Source of the DNA: Bacteroidia bacterium
GTDB lineage: Bacteria; Bacteroidota; Bacteroidia; Chitinophagales; Saprospiraceae
Reading direction: 5' to 3'
Assembly (NCBI GenBank): GCA_030433135.1
Contig: JAUILF010000011.1
Span: 1 to 35,664, forward strand
Length of the DNA stretch: 35,664 nucleotides
The notes under the pieces were generated by a model. It was not told the origin of the DNA, did no database searches, and saw nothing but the letters and a program-made list of their open reading frames with translations. Positions 1 through 7,541 of the stretch are shown here, in pieces. Position 1 is the stretch's first letter. Every line of letters begins with the position of its first letter. The position numbers were made by a program, and so were the translations under genes.

Positions 1-404
1 TTTAAAAATCTCGACCCGATCAGGAGGTCAATTTTGGTACCGTGGATTCCATTGATCAGATTGACAAGATCCAGTGGACTGCTTTGCTGATCAGCATCTA
101 TGGTAGCAATGTATTTGGCACCTTGCTCCACACTGAAGAGAATACCGGTCATGGTCGATGCACCGGGGCCAAGATTGGCAATATGTGTCAACACCTGTAC
201 TCCCTTTTTTTCCCCTGCAATCACACTGGTATCATCACTACTGCCATCATCTACCACGACAATATTGTAGAGACCCTGCTCATGCAGGCCATCTATAACG
301 GAGCCAATTCGTTGAGATTCATTCAGGGCTGGTATCACCACATAAATGTGCCGCAGGTCAGCGCCTGTCAGACTTCGTGCCGGGGTGAGGGTCTTGCTTT
401 GCAT
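1..404 (-). CDS. GT2 family glycosyltransferase, N-terminal part (runs off left edge)
   Basis: The reverse strand is open from an ATG at 404 down to base 1, giving about 134 residues with no stop, so only the N-terminus is present. The visible part is a GT-A nucleotide-sugar fold: IYVVIPALNE near residue 20, VVVDDGSSDDT near residue 49, and the metal-binding IDADQQ near residue 101, followed by DLLIGSRF. This order matches the dolichol/polyprenol-phosphate mannose synthase-like branch of GT2, which moves a sugar onto a lipid or growing glycan at the cytoplasmic membrane. It is divergent from the exporter genes that start at 596, with a shared 191-bp gap. The acceptor and sugar cannot be read from the sequence. 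The reading frame on the opposite strand here is a shadow. Confidence 0.85.
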   Translation of the reverse strand, partial: MQSKTLTPARSLTGADLRHIYVVIPALNESQRIGSVIDGLHEQGLYNIVVVDDGSSDDTSVIAGEKKGVQVLTHIANLGPGASTMTGILFSVEQGAKYIATIDADQQSSPLDLVNLINGIHGTKIDLLIGSRFL

Positions 405-595
405 TAGTTATGATTAGCAAAGTACCTATCGAAAAAAGGCAAATTTAAGATAATTTTCACTTTATTGCACGCCTTATATGAAAACTGATTTTTATATATA
501 GGGTCATGTTTTAGAAACCTTTCAATATCTTTACCAGGTTAAGAACGGCCGCATATATAATCATCAGACACCAAGTTGATTAAGGTTGAACGTTT

Positions 596-1420
596 TTGAC
601 CATAGAAGTAAGTGAAAATGTGATGTTAGAGAAACTACTGGGACCGGCATTGGCAAGATTGCCGGAAAACAACAGACTGGAGAGGATCTGGAAGTTAGCA
701 CAGATTGACTTCAAGCGCAGGTACTACAACGACCGGTTAGGACTATTGTGGGCACTGATCAATCCCTTGTTTCGTATTTGCATATACTATATTGTTTTTA
801 GCCAAATCTTTCGAAGCAGGGAAGAGAATTTTGTGCTCTTTCTCTTTAGTGGCATCCTGATTTATGGAGTATTCCAGGAAGTGACCAAAGGTGGTATGTC
901 GGTCGTCAGATCCAAGAGGTACCTGATTGAAAACATTCAGTTTGAAAAACTAGACCTCTTTATATCCCAGGCGATCAGCGTCTTCCTGGGGTTTTCGTTC
1001 AACATGGTGATATTCTTTATTGCAGCCGTGTCTCTGGATGCCAACCTCAATCAATATATCGTCTTTTTTATCCCGGTTTTGATTACGTTGTTTCTGACCT
1101 CCATGGCCGTAGCCATGATCCTGGCCACAGTGGTGCTGTATGTAGATGATATCCGGCACCTCTGGGATATGATCCTGTTTTTGGGTTTCTGGACTTCGGG
1201 TATTCTCTACAGTGTGGACAAAATTGTCGAAATTTTTCCAGCGTTCCTATACATAAATCCTTTTCTCGGAATTCTGAAGAATGCACGGGCTGCTATTGTC
1301 TATGGCACCCCACCCGACTACTTTATGATGACTTATAATTTTCTATTCAGTCTTGTGCTCATGATTTTTGCGGTCTGGCTCTTCAATCGCAACGAACATA
1401 TGATCCTGGAAAAATCCTGA
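596..1420 (+). CDS. wzm: ABC-2 type polysaccharide exporter permease (Wzm-like)
   Basis: The 274-residue product has a short cytoplasmic N-terminus, the motif DFKRRYYNDRLGLLWALINP (about residues 39-58), and then roughly six hydrophobic segments spread to the C-terminus. This is the layout of the O-antigen/capsule/teichoic-acid ABC-2 permease family, which forms the membrane channel for lipid-linked polysaccharide export. The start is TTG at 596, about 10 nt after an AAGG; an ATG at 623 is a possible alternative and would remove nine residues. It ends 4 bp before the ATP-binding partner, so the two are almost certainly co-transcribed and co-translated. The family assignment is secure; the exported glycan is unknown. 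Confidence 0.9.
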   Translation: MTIEVSENVMLEKLLGPALARLPENNRLERIWKLAQIDFKRRYYNDRLGLLWALINPLFRICIYYIVFSQIFRSREENFVLFLFSGILIYGVFQEVTKGGMSVVRSKRYLIENIQFEKLDLFISQAISVFLGFSFNMVIFFIAAVSLDANLNQYIVFFIPVLITLFLTSMAVAMILATVVLYVDDIRHLWDMILFLGFWTSGILYSVDKIVEIFPAFLYINPFLGILKNARAAIVYGTPPDYFMMTYNFLFSLVLMIFAVWLFNRNEHMILEKS

Positions 1421-1424
1421 CACC

Positions 1425-2183
1425 ATGGAAGAAAACGAAAAAGTAATCGAGGTCAGAGATCTGTCCAAGACCTTCTCCATCCGTGAAGAATCAGTTACTT
1501 CCATTCGCAATTTGATCCTGAACTTCAAGAGACTGAAGACCAAGAAACACCTGGTACATGCCCTGCGGGACATCAACTTCGATGTAAAAAAGGGGGAAAT
1601 TGTGGGCATTATTGGACGCAATGGAAGTGGAAAATCCACCTTGCTTAACCTCATCATGGGTTCTTTGAAGCCGGATCCAGGCAGCACCATTGAGACCCGG
1701 GGGCGGATGATTCGCCTGGCACTGGGTATGGGGTTTGACCCCAATCTAAGTGCGCGCCACAACATTTATGTGAATGGAAGCATTCTGGGCCTCACCTTCA
1801 AGCAAATTGGTCACATTTTTTATGACATCATTGATTTTGCCGATTTAAGAGATTTTATAGATACTCCTTTGAAATTTTACTCCTCGGGCATGAAAAGCAG
1901 ACTGGCTTTTGCCATTGCTGTCAATGCCAGAGCTGACATCTTCCTGATGGATGAATTTTTTGGGGGCGTTGGGGATGCCAGCTTCCAGGAAAAATCAAAG
2001 AAAGTCTTTGAAAGCGCCTTCCTGGATAAGCGTACCATCCTGTTTGTAAGTCACAGTCTCAAAAACATTGAAAAATTTAGTGACCGGGTATTGCTGATCA
2101 ACAAAGGTGAGCAGCTCGCCTTCGGCAAGCCGAAAGAAGTGATCAAAGAGTACAATACCCTCATGAAGACGGTTAAGAATTGA
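1425..2183 (+). CDS. wzt: ABC transporter ATP-binding protein for polysaccharide export (Wzt/KpsT-like)
   Basis: This 252-residue ATPase energises the Wzm-like permease directly upstream (4-bp gap). Visible motifs are Walker A GIIGRNGSGKST (61-72), signature YSSGMKSRL (152-160), Walker B IFLMDE (172-177) and the switch histidine in FVSHS (H210). It has the N-terminal extension and the YSSGM signature usual for polysaccharide and teichoic-acid exporters. It ends right after the nucleotide-binding domain, so it lacks the C-terminal carbohydrate-binding domain of Wzt proteins that read a glycan end cap; it is closer in build to KpsT/TagH. The segment after Walker B reads FFGGVGD, which looks one residue longer than the usual xxGAGD/xxAVGD of the family. 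A hairpin begins 8 bp after the stop. Confidence 0.92.
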   Translation: MEENEKVIEVRDLSKTFSIREESVTSIRNLILNFKRLKTKKHLVHALRDINFDVKKGEIVGIIGRNGSGKSTLLNLIMGSLKPDPGSTIETRGRMIRLALGMGFDPNLSARHNIYVNGSILGLTFKQIGHIFYDIIDFADLRDFIDTPLKFYSSGMKSRLAFAIAVNARADIFLMDEFFGGVGDASFQEKSKKVFESAFLDKRTILFVSHSLKNIEKFSDRVLLINKGEQLAFGKPKEVIKEYNTLMKTVKN

Positions 2184-2190
2184 CGTTCTC

Positions 2191-2218
2191 GTATCGGCGA
2201 AAACAAATTCGCCGATAC
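2191..2218 (+). terminator. Hairpin after wzt (terminator-like, no T tract)
   Basis: An 11-bp perfect stem, GTATCGGCGAA with TTCGCCGATAC, encloses a 6-nt loop (aacaaa), starting 8 bp after the wzt stop. Its position suggests transcription termination or mRNA 3'-end protection. No run of T follows, so a classical intrinsic terminator is not proven. The core CGGCGAA-N6-TTCGCCG recurs at 2846-2869 and 28273-28298. Confidence 0.5.
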
Positions 2219-2231
2219 CGCCAGACATTAT

Positions 2232-2288
2232 ATCAATCCTCTCCGCTGTTTGTATTGCCTATTTGGCTCTCATGACGAAATCCCAATA
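2232..2288. repeat. Dispersed intergenic repeat C, contiguous copy
   Basis: Two blocks lie next to each other here: ATCAATCCTCTCCGCTGT (2232-2249) and a 36-bp block at 2253-2288 that begins TATTGCCTATTTGGCTC. The same two blocks occur at 6282-6299 (identical) and 6652-6687 (one mismatch), there separated by about 350 bp. Confidence 0.75.
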
Positions 2289-2346
2289 CATAACCTGGAC
2301 AAGCCAGAACCAAACCACTATCACAAAAACATCAATTCCCGGGATA

Positions 2347-2427
2347 TCAATTTAAGGAATAGTTAATATGTATATAATTGATTAACACGTAATTGTCCCC
2401 CTTGAGGGGGATTAAGGGGGTGGAATA
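2347..2427. repeat. Dispersed intergenic repeat A, copy 1
   Basis: About 81 bp matches 10044-10124 with scattered differences. The last 35 bp (2393-2427), rich in CCCCC and GGGGG runs that can fold back on each other, is identical in both copies. It begins with ATCAATTTAAGGAATA. The conserved G/C-run block has the look of the mobile palindromic repeats common between Bacteroidota genes. Confidence 0.75.
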
Positions 2428-2536
2428 GATGTCCTTCATTCCAACTTCAAGAATTTCGTTTTTCGAAAATCAAACCTAATACCTAATTCCTCGCTGACAA
2501 AGCTCTGCTCACTCCTAACCCCTAAAGGGGGATCAC

Positions 2537-2575
2537 CCCACTTTTAACCAGGAAAGTGCAACATCAATTTAAGGA
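2537..2575. repeat. Dispersed intergenic repeat B, copy 1
   Basis: This 39-bp block beginning CCCACTTTTAACCAGGAAAG matches 10017-10055 with a single difference. In the second location it runs directly into repeat A, whereas here repeat A lies about 110 bp upstream. Confidence 0.75.
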
Positions 2576-2810
2576 TAGTAAATTTGTATACCGGCAGCAG
2601 GACCCAGCCAGGGTCCTATGTTTATAGCATTATTTGGGGTATAATCGACTGACCCTGAAGGGTTCACATGGATATTATGACTATTCCTTAAGGGACGATT
2701 CGACCCCTTAAGAGGCTACAACGTCTGCGTTGTCTGAAAGTTGAACTTTGACTTTCAAATCACGATTTATTTAATGTGAGTTCGAAGGTGCGACCAGCTA
2801 CAGGTAGTTA

Positions 2811-2830
2811 CAGACCTTTCAGGCCTGGCA
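2811..2830. repeat. Dispersed intergenic repeat D, copy 1
   Basis: CAGACCTTTCAGGCCTGGCA is identical at 6246-6265. The centre AGGCCT is palindromic. A degenerate relative (GACCTTTCAGGCCACC) lies near 6184. Confidence 0.65.
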
Positions 2831-2845
2831 CTAAGGATCAACTGT

Positions 2846-2869
2846 ATCGGCGAATTTGCATTCGCCGAT
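2846..2869 (-). terminator. Hairpin just past the 3' end of the protease gene
   Basis: ATCGGCGAA (2846-2854) pairs perfectly with TTCGCCGAT (2861-2869) around a 6-nt loop, 7 bp beyond the stop of the reverse-strand protease gene. Position and symmetry suggest a 3'-end element. No strong T run follows on the reverse strand. It is a sibling of the hairpin after wzt. Confidence 0.45.
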
Positions 2870-2876
2870 CAAGAAA

Positions 2877-4688
2877 CTACTGACATCCGCCCGGATCGAT
2901 GACAATGCTTAAAGTACCCTGATGACCGATAGAAAAGCCCGGCTGCAGGTTAACTGTATTTCCGGCTATCAAATTCACCGAACTGTTGGTCATCACCTGA
3001 CCAGAGGCCAGAATAGTCTGTGACGCAGCATAGGACCCGGATGGAATCGGGTTTTGGGTCAGGTAAATGTCGTTCGGGCAGTCTCCGGAACTTAAGGAGA
3101 ATCCCCTGGCGCATGAGGAAGCCCCCCATCCACCACAGTATAAGGTCACCATAAATTCATATTGAATCCCTGTTTGCAGCTCCTCTACTACTTTTTCATT
3201 CGTGTAGGTTACACCCAGCGATTGCCATGCTCCGTTCCCTTGCCGATACTCCCAGAAGTAGGCACTGATACCATCTACCAAATCGCATTGCAGGGTCATG
3301 GAGTTTCCTCCGCCACCTGAAGCATGCAGCTGATCTATGGACGGTGTAGGACAAACGACATCCTCCGAAATACATGCGGCAAAATTATTGATCTTCTCCG
3401 CCACCTGGGGATGAAAACCCAGACTGAGATCAATACCATTGCCCGAACTGAGATGACAGTAACTCATGATGGTACCATCTACAGGAATAACTGGATTTGA
3501 AGGCTGGAAGCATGACCCGGGGGTGCCTTCGTTTTCATGTAAATAAACATTGCCGCAATCATCAATCTGACCGCCACTCCAGGAGCAGGCATGCGTATGC
3601 GGCGAACTCATATTATGGCCCAGTTCATGGGCTAACACATTAACGGACCATGAATAGATATTTAAATTAGAACTATATGAAGTTGAAATATTGCTAAATC
3701 CGTGAATGGCACTACCGGAACCCGAGCAGGAAGGTAACACAGCGATACCTCCCAGTCCACTACCTGATGTAGAAACAAGATGGGCAATCCTTCCATGGTA
3801 CGAAGCCGACTCGCATTGAAATGCATTAAGGACATCAATGGAATTATCGGCAAGATTGACATTGAAGGGATCCTGAGATGTCCATATTTTTATCTCGGAC
3901 AGGGTTAATTGTGGCCCTTCATTGGGACCACCAGCATCAGCAAAAATGCCTGCAACCACATTAAACAAACCGGTGATATAATTTGTGACACCCGAAACCG
4001 AGCTACCCTTATGGAGGTAAGTCTGATAGTCGCACTCAAGATAAATATCAACCGAGCCACTGCTTCTTTTCACCGACTGCCTTCGGTCTTCCTTCTTCAC
4101 ATGAGGAAGACGCTCAATTACTTCATCACTTGTTGCACACTCAAAAAGAGGGAGATGATCAACGTCTGTAAGGCGATACAGAACATACTCGACTGGACCT
4201 CTTCTACCGGGATCAGATAACAATTCGATGTTATATTGCTGGCCTCTATGGACATAAACACCAGCAAAAGATTCGTCACTTACAGAGAAAGCGACCATTC
4301 CCGAGTCACCCTCAATCTTTCCGTAGTAATGCTTGATATTTTGTGTGAGATGGGTATAGTCAGTACCCGTTTCGTCGACAATTCTAAAGGATGGCGTATA
4401 GATATCTTTCTCTCGCACTGTCGCCACTATTTGCTCACCATTCATCTGTGGCAGCATCACCCTCATTTCCTCCCGTGCATCCTCAGTCAGTTGAGTTCCG
4501 TCAATATTCAGTTTAAGAAAAGCGGCATCAGTCAATCCGAGTTCCTTCAGTGATTGAGACCTCGAAAATTCTTCGGTAGGAGGACTTACACTAAATAACT
4601 GAATGGCAGTTTGCCCATTGAGCACATTACAGGTCCATAGGGCAAAGCACAGGCAGATACCTGCTTGTAGAGTAGCATTTTTTCTCAT
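2877..4688 (-). CDS. Secreted metzincin zinc metalloprotease (reprolysin/M12B-like)
   Basis: A 603-residue precursor begins with a signal peptide (residues 1 to about 25, ending LNGQ). A prodomain of about 180 residues contains one notable cysteine (C184, LFECATSD) that could act as a cysteine switch. The catalytic domain carries HELGHNMSSPHTH (354-366), matching HExxHxxxxxH, and a downstream Met-turn GTIMSY (405-410). The usual glycine of HExxHxxGxxH is serine here. A fibronectin-like segment and a C-terminal module of about 60 residues (NLQPGFSIGHQGTLSI) follow, ending in CQ. The same end module is seen in the protease at 10690-12207. The enzyme should act outside the cell or on the surface; its substrate is unknown. 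It converges on the exporter genes and is not obviously in an operon. Confidence 0.9.
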   Translation of the reverse strand: MRKNATLQAGICLCFALWTCNVLNGQTAIQLFSVSPPTEEFSRSQSLKELGLTDAAFLKLNIDGTQLTEDAREEMRVMLPQMNGEQIVATVREKDIYTPSFRIVDETGTDYTHLTQNIKHYYGKIEGDSGMVAFSVSDESFAGVYVHRGQQYNIELLSDPGRRGPVEYVLYRLTDVDHLPLFECATSDEVIERLPHVKKEDRRQSVKRSSGSVDIYLECDYQTYLHKGSSVSGVTNYITGLFNVVAGIFADAGGPNEGPQLTLSEIKIWTSQDPFNVNLADNSIDVLNAFQCESASYHGRIAHLVSTSGSGLGGIAVLPSCSGSGSAIHGFSNISTSYSSNLNIYSWSVNVLAHELGHNMSSPHTHACSWSGGQIDDCGNVYLHENEGTPGSCFQPSNPVIPVDGTIMSYCHLSSGNGIDLSLGFHPQVAEKINNFAACISEDVVCPTPSIDQLHASGGGGNSMTLQCDLVDGISAYFWEYRQGNGAWQSLGVTYTNEKVVEELQTGIQYEFMVTLYCGGWGASSCARGFSLSSGDCPNDIYLTQNPIPSGSYAASQTILASGQVMTNSSVNLIAGNTVNLQPGFSIGHQGTLSIVIDPGGCQ

Positions 4689-4909
4689 GGTCTAGTCTGT
4701 TGGTCATACTAAATCCGCAATTAGCAATACGGTTCGGGGATAACCAGCGAAGCTTATACCATGAAGTGTCCGGGGGGATACCAGGGGGAACGTGGATACA
4801 AGCTTACAGACTTACACTCCTAAAATAATGCCAGAAGCATTCTCCTTCGTAATTATCCAACAGCCCTTAACTTATAGAGCCCTGATAATCAATCATCTGA
4901 CCACATTTC

Positions 4910-4941
4910 CAGAAAACCATAAGACCAGAAAACCATAAGAC
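4910..4941. repeat. Short tandem repeat, two 16-bp units
   Basis: CAGAAAACCATAAGAC occurs twice head to tail in the gap between the protease start and the 3' end of the next reverse-strand glycosyltransferase. No function is visible. Confidence 0.7.
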
Positions 4942-4958
4942 CACAACACCATTTTTCG

Positions 4959-6002
4959 TCACTGCCCACCGTAACTATCAAAGGCAGAGGCATTGCGGCG
5001 AACAAAAACTCTCCAGAATCTCTTCAGGTCATAGCCCAGAAAGAAAGTCTGCTGCCTCAGGATTTGCCAGGAAGAACGAGGTTTGATTTTTTGGAAAAAA
5101 GCTCTTCGAGCTCGTTTGATCTCCTTTCGGTTGCTCCAGGTGGATTTCCAACCATAAAACATGATGCGCATATATTTAAACCTCAGGAAAACCAGGTTTA
5201 ATATGATGAGAATCACCGCCTTCAACACTATAAAAGGAAGATTTAGCATCATGACCGTCAACGGCATCAACTTGAAATACGAATACCAGATATATCTCTG
5301 TATCATGGCCGGATAGCGCTCATCAAAAACTTTTCCTATCGATCTTCCGACCTTATGATAGACCACGGCATCCGGCGCATACATGCATCTATACCCGGCT
5401 ACGTAAGCACGAACTCCAAGTTCCGCATCTTCATAGCCGGTACTGAAATAAGGATCAAACAATCCCAGGTGCCTGATTAGTCTGGTGGAGTATAAGGTAC
5501 CCGCAGCACAACTCCCCATGTTTTCAGATATCCGGTTATAATCATCAGTATTTCCCGCGTGTGCGATGGGAATAATCTCACCGGTATTTAGCATCTGATG
5601 TCCAATATTGTCTAGCCGCTTTTTGTCAAAGTAGTTCACCAATTTGCTGGATACGACTTCTGCATTATGATCCTGGGCAACTTGTACAAGTGACTCGAGC
5701 CAAGGCTTGTCGACCACGGTATCGTTGTTTAGCAGAGCAACATACTCGTAGCCTTTGTCCAGGATTTTTTCTACTACCAGGTTATTGCCTTTTGCAAAGC
5801 CCAGGTTCTCAGGACTTCTGATGATGTGAACCCTGGTCTCATCCTTAAAATGAGCTTTCAGGACATCTGCATCATTACCAGCTGATCCGTTATCAAGTAG
5901 ATAAATATCAAAGCCGGAATACTCCATCTTCAACACAGATTCGATGCACTCCTTGCTGTCTTCTACCCCATTCCAGTTGACTATGATGATTGGTATTTGC
6001 AA
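4959..6002 (-). CDS. GT2 family glycosyltransferase (rhamnosyltransferase-like)
   Basis: The 347-residue protein has a GT-A domain: IPIIIVNWNG at the N-terminus, YLLDNGSAGN near 34-43, ENLGFAKGNN near 65-74 and the metal-site motif LLNNDTVV near 90-97. A GYEDAELGVRAYVAGYRC stretch follows, the usual acceptor-side ED motif of this group. The C-terminal 100 residues are basic with one or two hydrophobic segments (about 245-275), consistent with membrane association. The start is TTG at 6002, because the frame is closed by a stop a few codons upstream and no ATG precedes the first beta strand. Family members add sugars to lipid-linked polysaccharide chains. The donor sugar cannot be inferred. 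Confidence 0.9.
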   Translation of the reverse strand: MQIPIIIVNWNGVEDSKECIESVLKMEYSGFDIYLLDNGSAGNDADVLKAHFKDETRVHIIRSPENLGFAKGNNLVVEKILDKGYEYVALLNNDTVVDKPWLESLVQVAQDHNAEVVSSKLVNYFDKKRLDNIGHQMLNTGEIIPIAHAGNTDDYNRISENMGSCAAGTLYSTRLIRHLGLFDPYFSTGYEDAELGVRAYVAGYRCMYAPDAVVYHKVGRSIGKVFDERYPAMIQRYIWYSYFKLMPLTVMMLNLPFIVLKAVILIILNLVFLRFKYMRIMFYGWKSTWSNRKEIKRARRAFFQKIKPRSSWQILRQQTFFLGYDLKRFWRVFVRRNASAFDSYGGQ

Positions 6003-6245
6003 TGATTCCGGATTAGCCTGCTAAGGTAGAAATTGTCAGTATAATTGATCTTTGCATTCTGAAAACTGCGTGGGACACTCTTCTCCTTCGTTTCCAGCGG
6101 GGCCACTGACGCACTGACGCCCGATGGGGACAGCATCGAGTGGTCAGCATCACTGGAAAAACTTTTTGATAGTACTTGATGGTGACCTTTCAGGCCACCA
6201 TCTTTGACACAATTCAAATGGGGCGTTGCCCCATTCTTTTAGGTC

Positions 6246-6265
6246 CAGACCTTTCAGGCCTGGCA
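6246..6265. repeat. Dispersed intergenic repeat D, copy 2
   Basis: Identical 20-bp copy of the element at 2811-2830, here 16 bp ahead of the first block of repeat C. Confidence 0.65.
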
Positions 6266-6281
6266 ATTAAAAAGGCATTGC

Positions 6282-6687
6282 ATCAATCCTCTCCGCTGTA
6301 GGAAGTTTGCAACTTCAAGCCCAATATCGTTGCCGTCATAACCAGGTCAGGCCGTACTATCTAGCACCCCAACCATTTGCAAATGTAGTTCTCATGGATT
6401 TATAAAGGGCTTGGTACCAATAGTCTAATCCAAAATGCCAGCTCTAATAACCATACAGAATTCAAGGGTGTGTCACTCCTTCATGCTAACAAATTACAAC
6501 TACGCCCCGATGGGGCTTGACTTTTTTGTCCTTCTTTACCTGCCACTTCCGTGGCAGGCGAGAACAATACGCCTCGCTGAGGCTCCTGACCTTAGCAGGG
6601 AACATGCATCAGGTTCTCTATTACCGCCTGGCGGCCAGACAGGCCCGCCTTTATTGCCTATTTGGCTCTCATGACAAAATCCCAATA
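6282..6687. repeat. Dispersed intergenic repeat C, split copy
   Basis: The two blocks that are 3 bp apart at 2232-2288 are found here at 6282-6299 and 6652-6687. About 350 bp of other sequence lies between them. Either this copy was interrupted by an insertion or the blocks move independently. Confidence 0.6.
6539..6558. repeat. Perfect 8-bp hairpin
   Basis: CCTGCCAC pairs with GTGGCAGG around a TTCC loop. It lies more than 350 bp from the nearest stop codon, so it is more likely a repeat unit than a terminator. Confidence 0.45.
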
Positions 6688-6916
6688 TAATCCCGGTTAA
6701 ACGGAACCCGGCAGGATTTCAACTTAATTCTTTCAGTGCCGGGCATTATGATCAGGAATTCTTGGATCAAATAGTTGGCCTTTTCATTTACTTTCACTGC
6801 TAAGCCTGAAGGGCTTAGTCCTAATAACCCAAAGCGCAGCTTTGGGAACAAGTACATCAACCCTGAGCCCTGTAAGGGCGTGTTCCTTTCTCGATTATGG
6901 TAGTCGCTAAACAAAT

Positions 6917-7279
6917 CTAAAAAGTAACCAAAAACCACAAGCGAGAAGAAAGAAGAAAATAAAATTCTGCCAAATTCTGAGAATCTGATATACCTTGAGA
7001 GTCAGGATGTTGCCTTGTATCCCATACTCTCAATATTTGAATCTCATGGGGTTCAATTCGATAGAAAATCTTATAGTCTCTTACAACCTTCGAGAATACA
7101 TTGAGATAGTTGGTTCGTGTACCAATTTTAGGAAAGGTTGCAAGAAGTTTGGCAGATTCATTGAAGAGTTCGTCAAGCCTGTCAGCGTAATCAGATGACT
7201 GGTTTCGTTCGGTCCAATACTCATAAATTTCTGTCCGGTCCATAATAGATCGCCCAGTCCACTTTACTTTCTTAGCCAT
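6917..7279 (-). CDS. ParE/RelE-type toxin of a toxin-antitoxin pair
   Basis: The 120-residue product has the ParE/RelE plasmid-stabilisation fold signature: KVKWTGRSIMDRTEIYEYW at the N-terminus, FPKIGTRTNYLN in the middle, and the closing strands VVRDYKIFYRIEPHEIQILRVWDTRQHPD. Family members poison DNA gyrase (ParE) or cut mRNA at the ribosome (RelE); which applies here cannot be told. Most relatives stop near residue 100 after VWDTRQxP; this one has about 20 extra hydrophobic residues ending LVTF, possibly a run-on. The ATG at 7279 lies inside the antitoxin gene (16-bp overlap), so the two are translationally coupled. Confidence 0.85.
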   Translation of the reverse strand: MAKKVKWTGRSIMDRTEIYEYWTERNQSSDYADRLDELFNESAKLLATFPKIGTRTNYLNVFSKVVRDYKIFYRIEPHEIQILRVWDTRQHPDSQGISDSQNLAEFYFLLSSRLWFLVTF

Positions 7280-7491
7280 TCTCTAACCAATCGACTTGCT
7301 TCTGAACTCGAATGAAGGTTACCCGCTTCAGCATCGGCTATGCCATGATCTATGGCGTGTTTTTCAGGTTTGGTCAATTCGTCCATATGTTCAATCTTAT
7401 GTTCGAGCTCGACAGCCTGCAATAACTCACTCAAAAGCTGAGGATCATTGATATCATTAATCAGTTCCTTAATTCTTTCCTTTACGTTCAT
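7264..7491 (-). CDS. Antitoxin partner of the ParE/RelE-type toxin
   Basis: This 75-residue acidic, helical protein (MNVKERIKELINDINDPQLL at the start, ending in SRLVREWLRK) lies directly upstream of the toxin and overlaps it by 16 bp. Its shape fits the small Bacteroidota antitoxins: a predicted helix with xLLxELLQAVE, a KLTxxxKxAIDxGIxDAExG-like middle, and a C-terminal helix with a tryptophan that would bind the toxin. No clear DNA-binding ribbon-helix-helix motif is visible. The call rests mainly on context and general resemblance. A palindrome overlapping the start may allow autoregulation. Confidence 0.75.
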   Translation of the reverse strand: MNVKERIKELINDINDPQLLSELLQAVELEHKIEHMDELTKPEKHAIDHGIADAEAGNLHSSSEASRLVREWLRK

Positions 7492-7509
7492 ATCTTTAAA
7501 GTTAGATAT
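7490..7509 (-). promoter_or_regulatory. Candidate operator/promoter of the toxin-antitoxin operon
   Basis: ATATCT-N8-AGATAT is a symmetric site overlapping the antitoxin start codon. On the reverse strand the same stretch contains TAACTTTA, one base from the TAnnTTTG -7 consensus. Such overlap fits autorepression by a toxin-antitoxin complex. This is an inference from position and symmetry only. Confidence 0.35.
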
Positions 7510-7541
7510 TTAGCGAGAATGTTGATGACTTCATCAAGTTC

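Larger units (their letters stand above)
2184..2876. other. Gene-free gap made of dispersed intergenic repeats
   Basis: No convincing gene lies in this 693-bp gap between wzt and the convergent protease gene. It is built from short palindromic and repeated segments, several of which recur in the gaps at 6.0-6.9 kb and 10.0-10.4 kb. It is bounded at both ends by related CGGCGAA hairpins, each lying close to a gene's 3' end. Examples of other short palindromic pieces are CCCTGAAGGG near 2650 and CCCTTAAGAGG near 2704. Confidence 0.6.
6003..6916. other. Gene-free gap with dispersed repeats and hairpins
   Basis: This 914-bp stretch between a glycosyltransferase start and the 3' end of the toxin-antitoxin pair has no recognisable gene. 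It contains repeat D (6246-6265), the two halves of repeat C (6282-6299 and 6652-6687), a perfect hairpin at 6539-6558, and short palindromes such as GCCCCGATGGGGC (near 6503). Reading frames inside it are made of repeat sequence and match no known family. Confidence 0.6.

Noticed and set aside
42-407. 121-codon forward frame at the left edge
   Set aside because: It is antisense to a clear GT2 domain with DDGSSDD and DADQQ motifs; the forward translation matches no family.
6669-6938. 89-codon reverse frame before the toxin gene end
   Set aside because: Most of it is intergenic repeat sequence shared with 2253-2288 and short palindromes; no family resemblance, and it overlaps the toxin 3' end.
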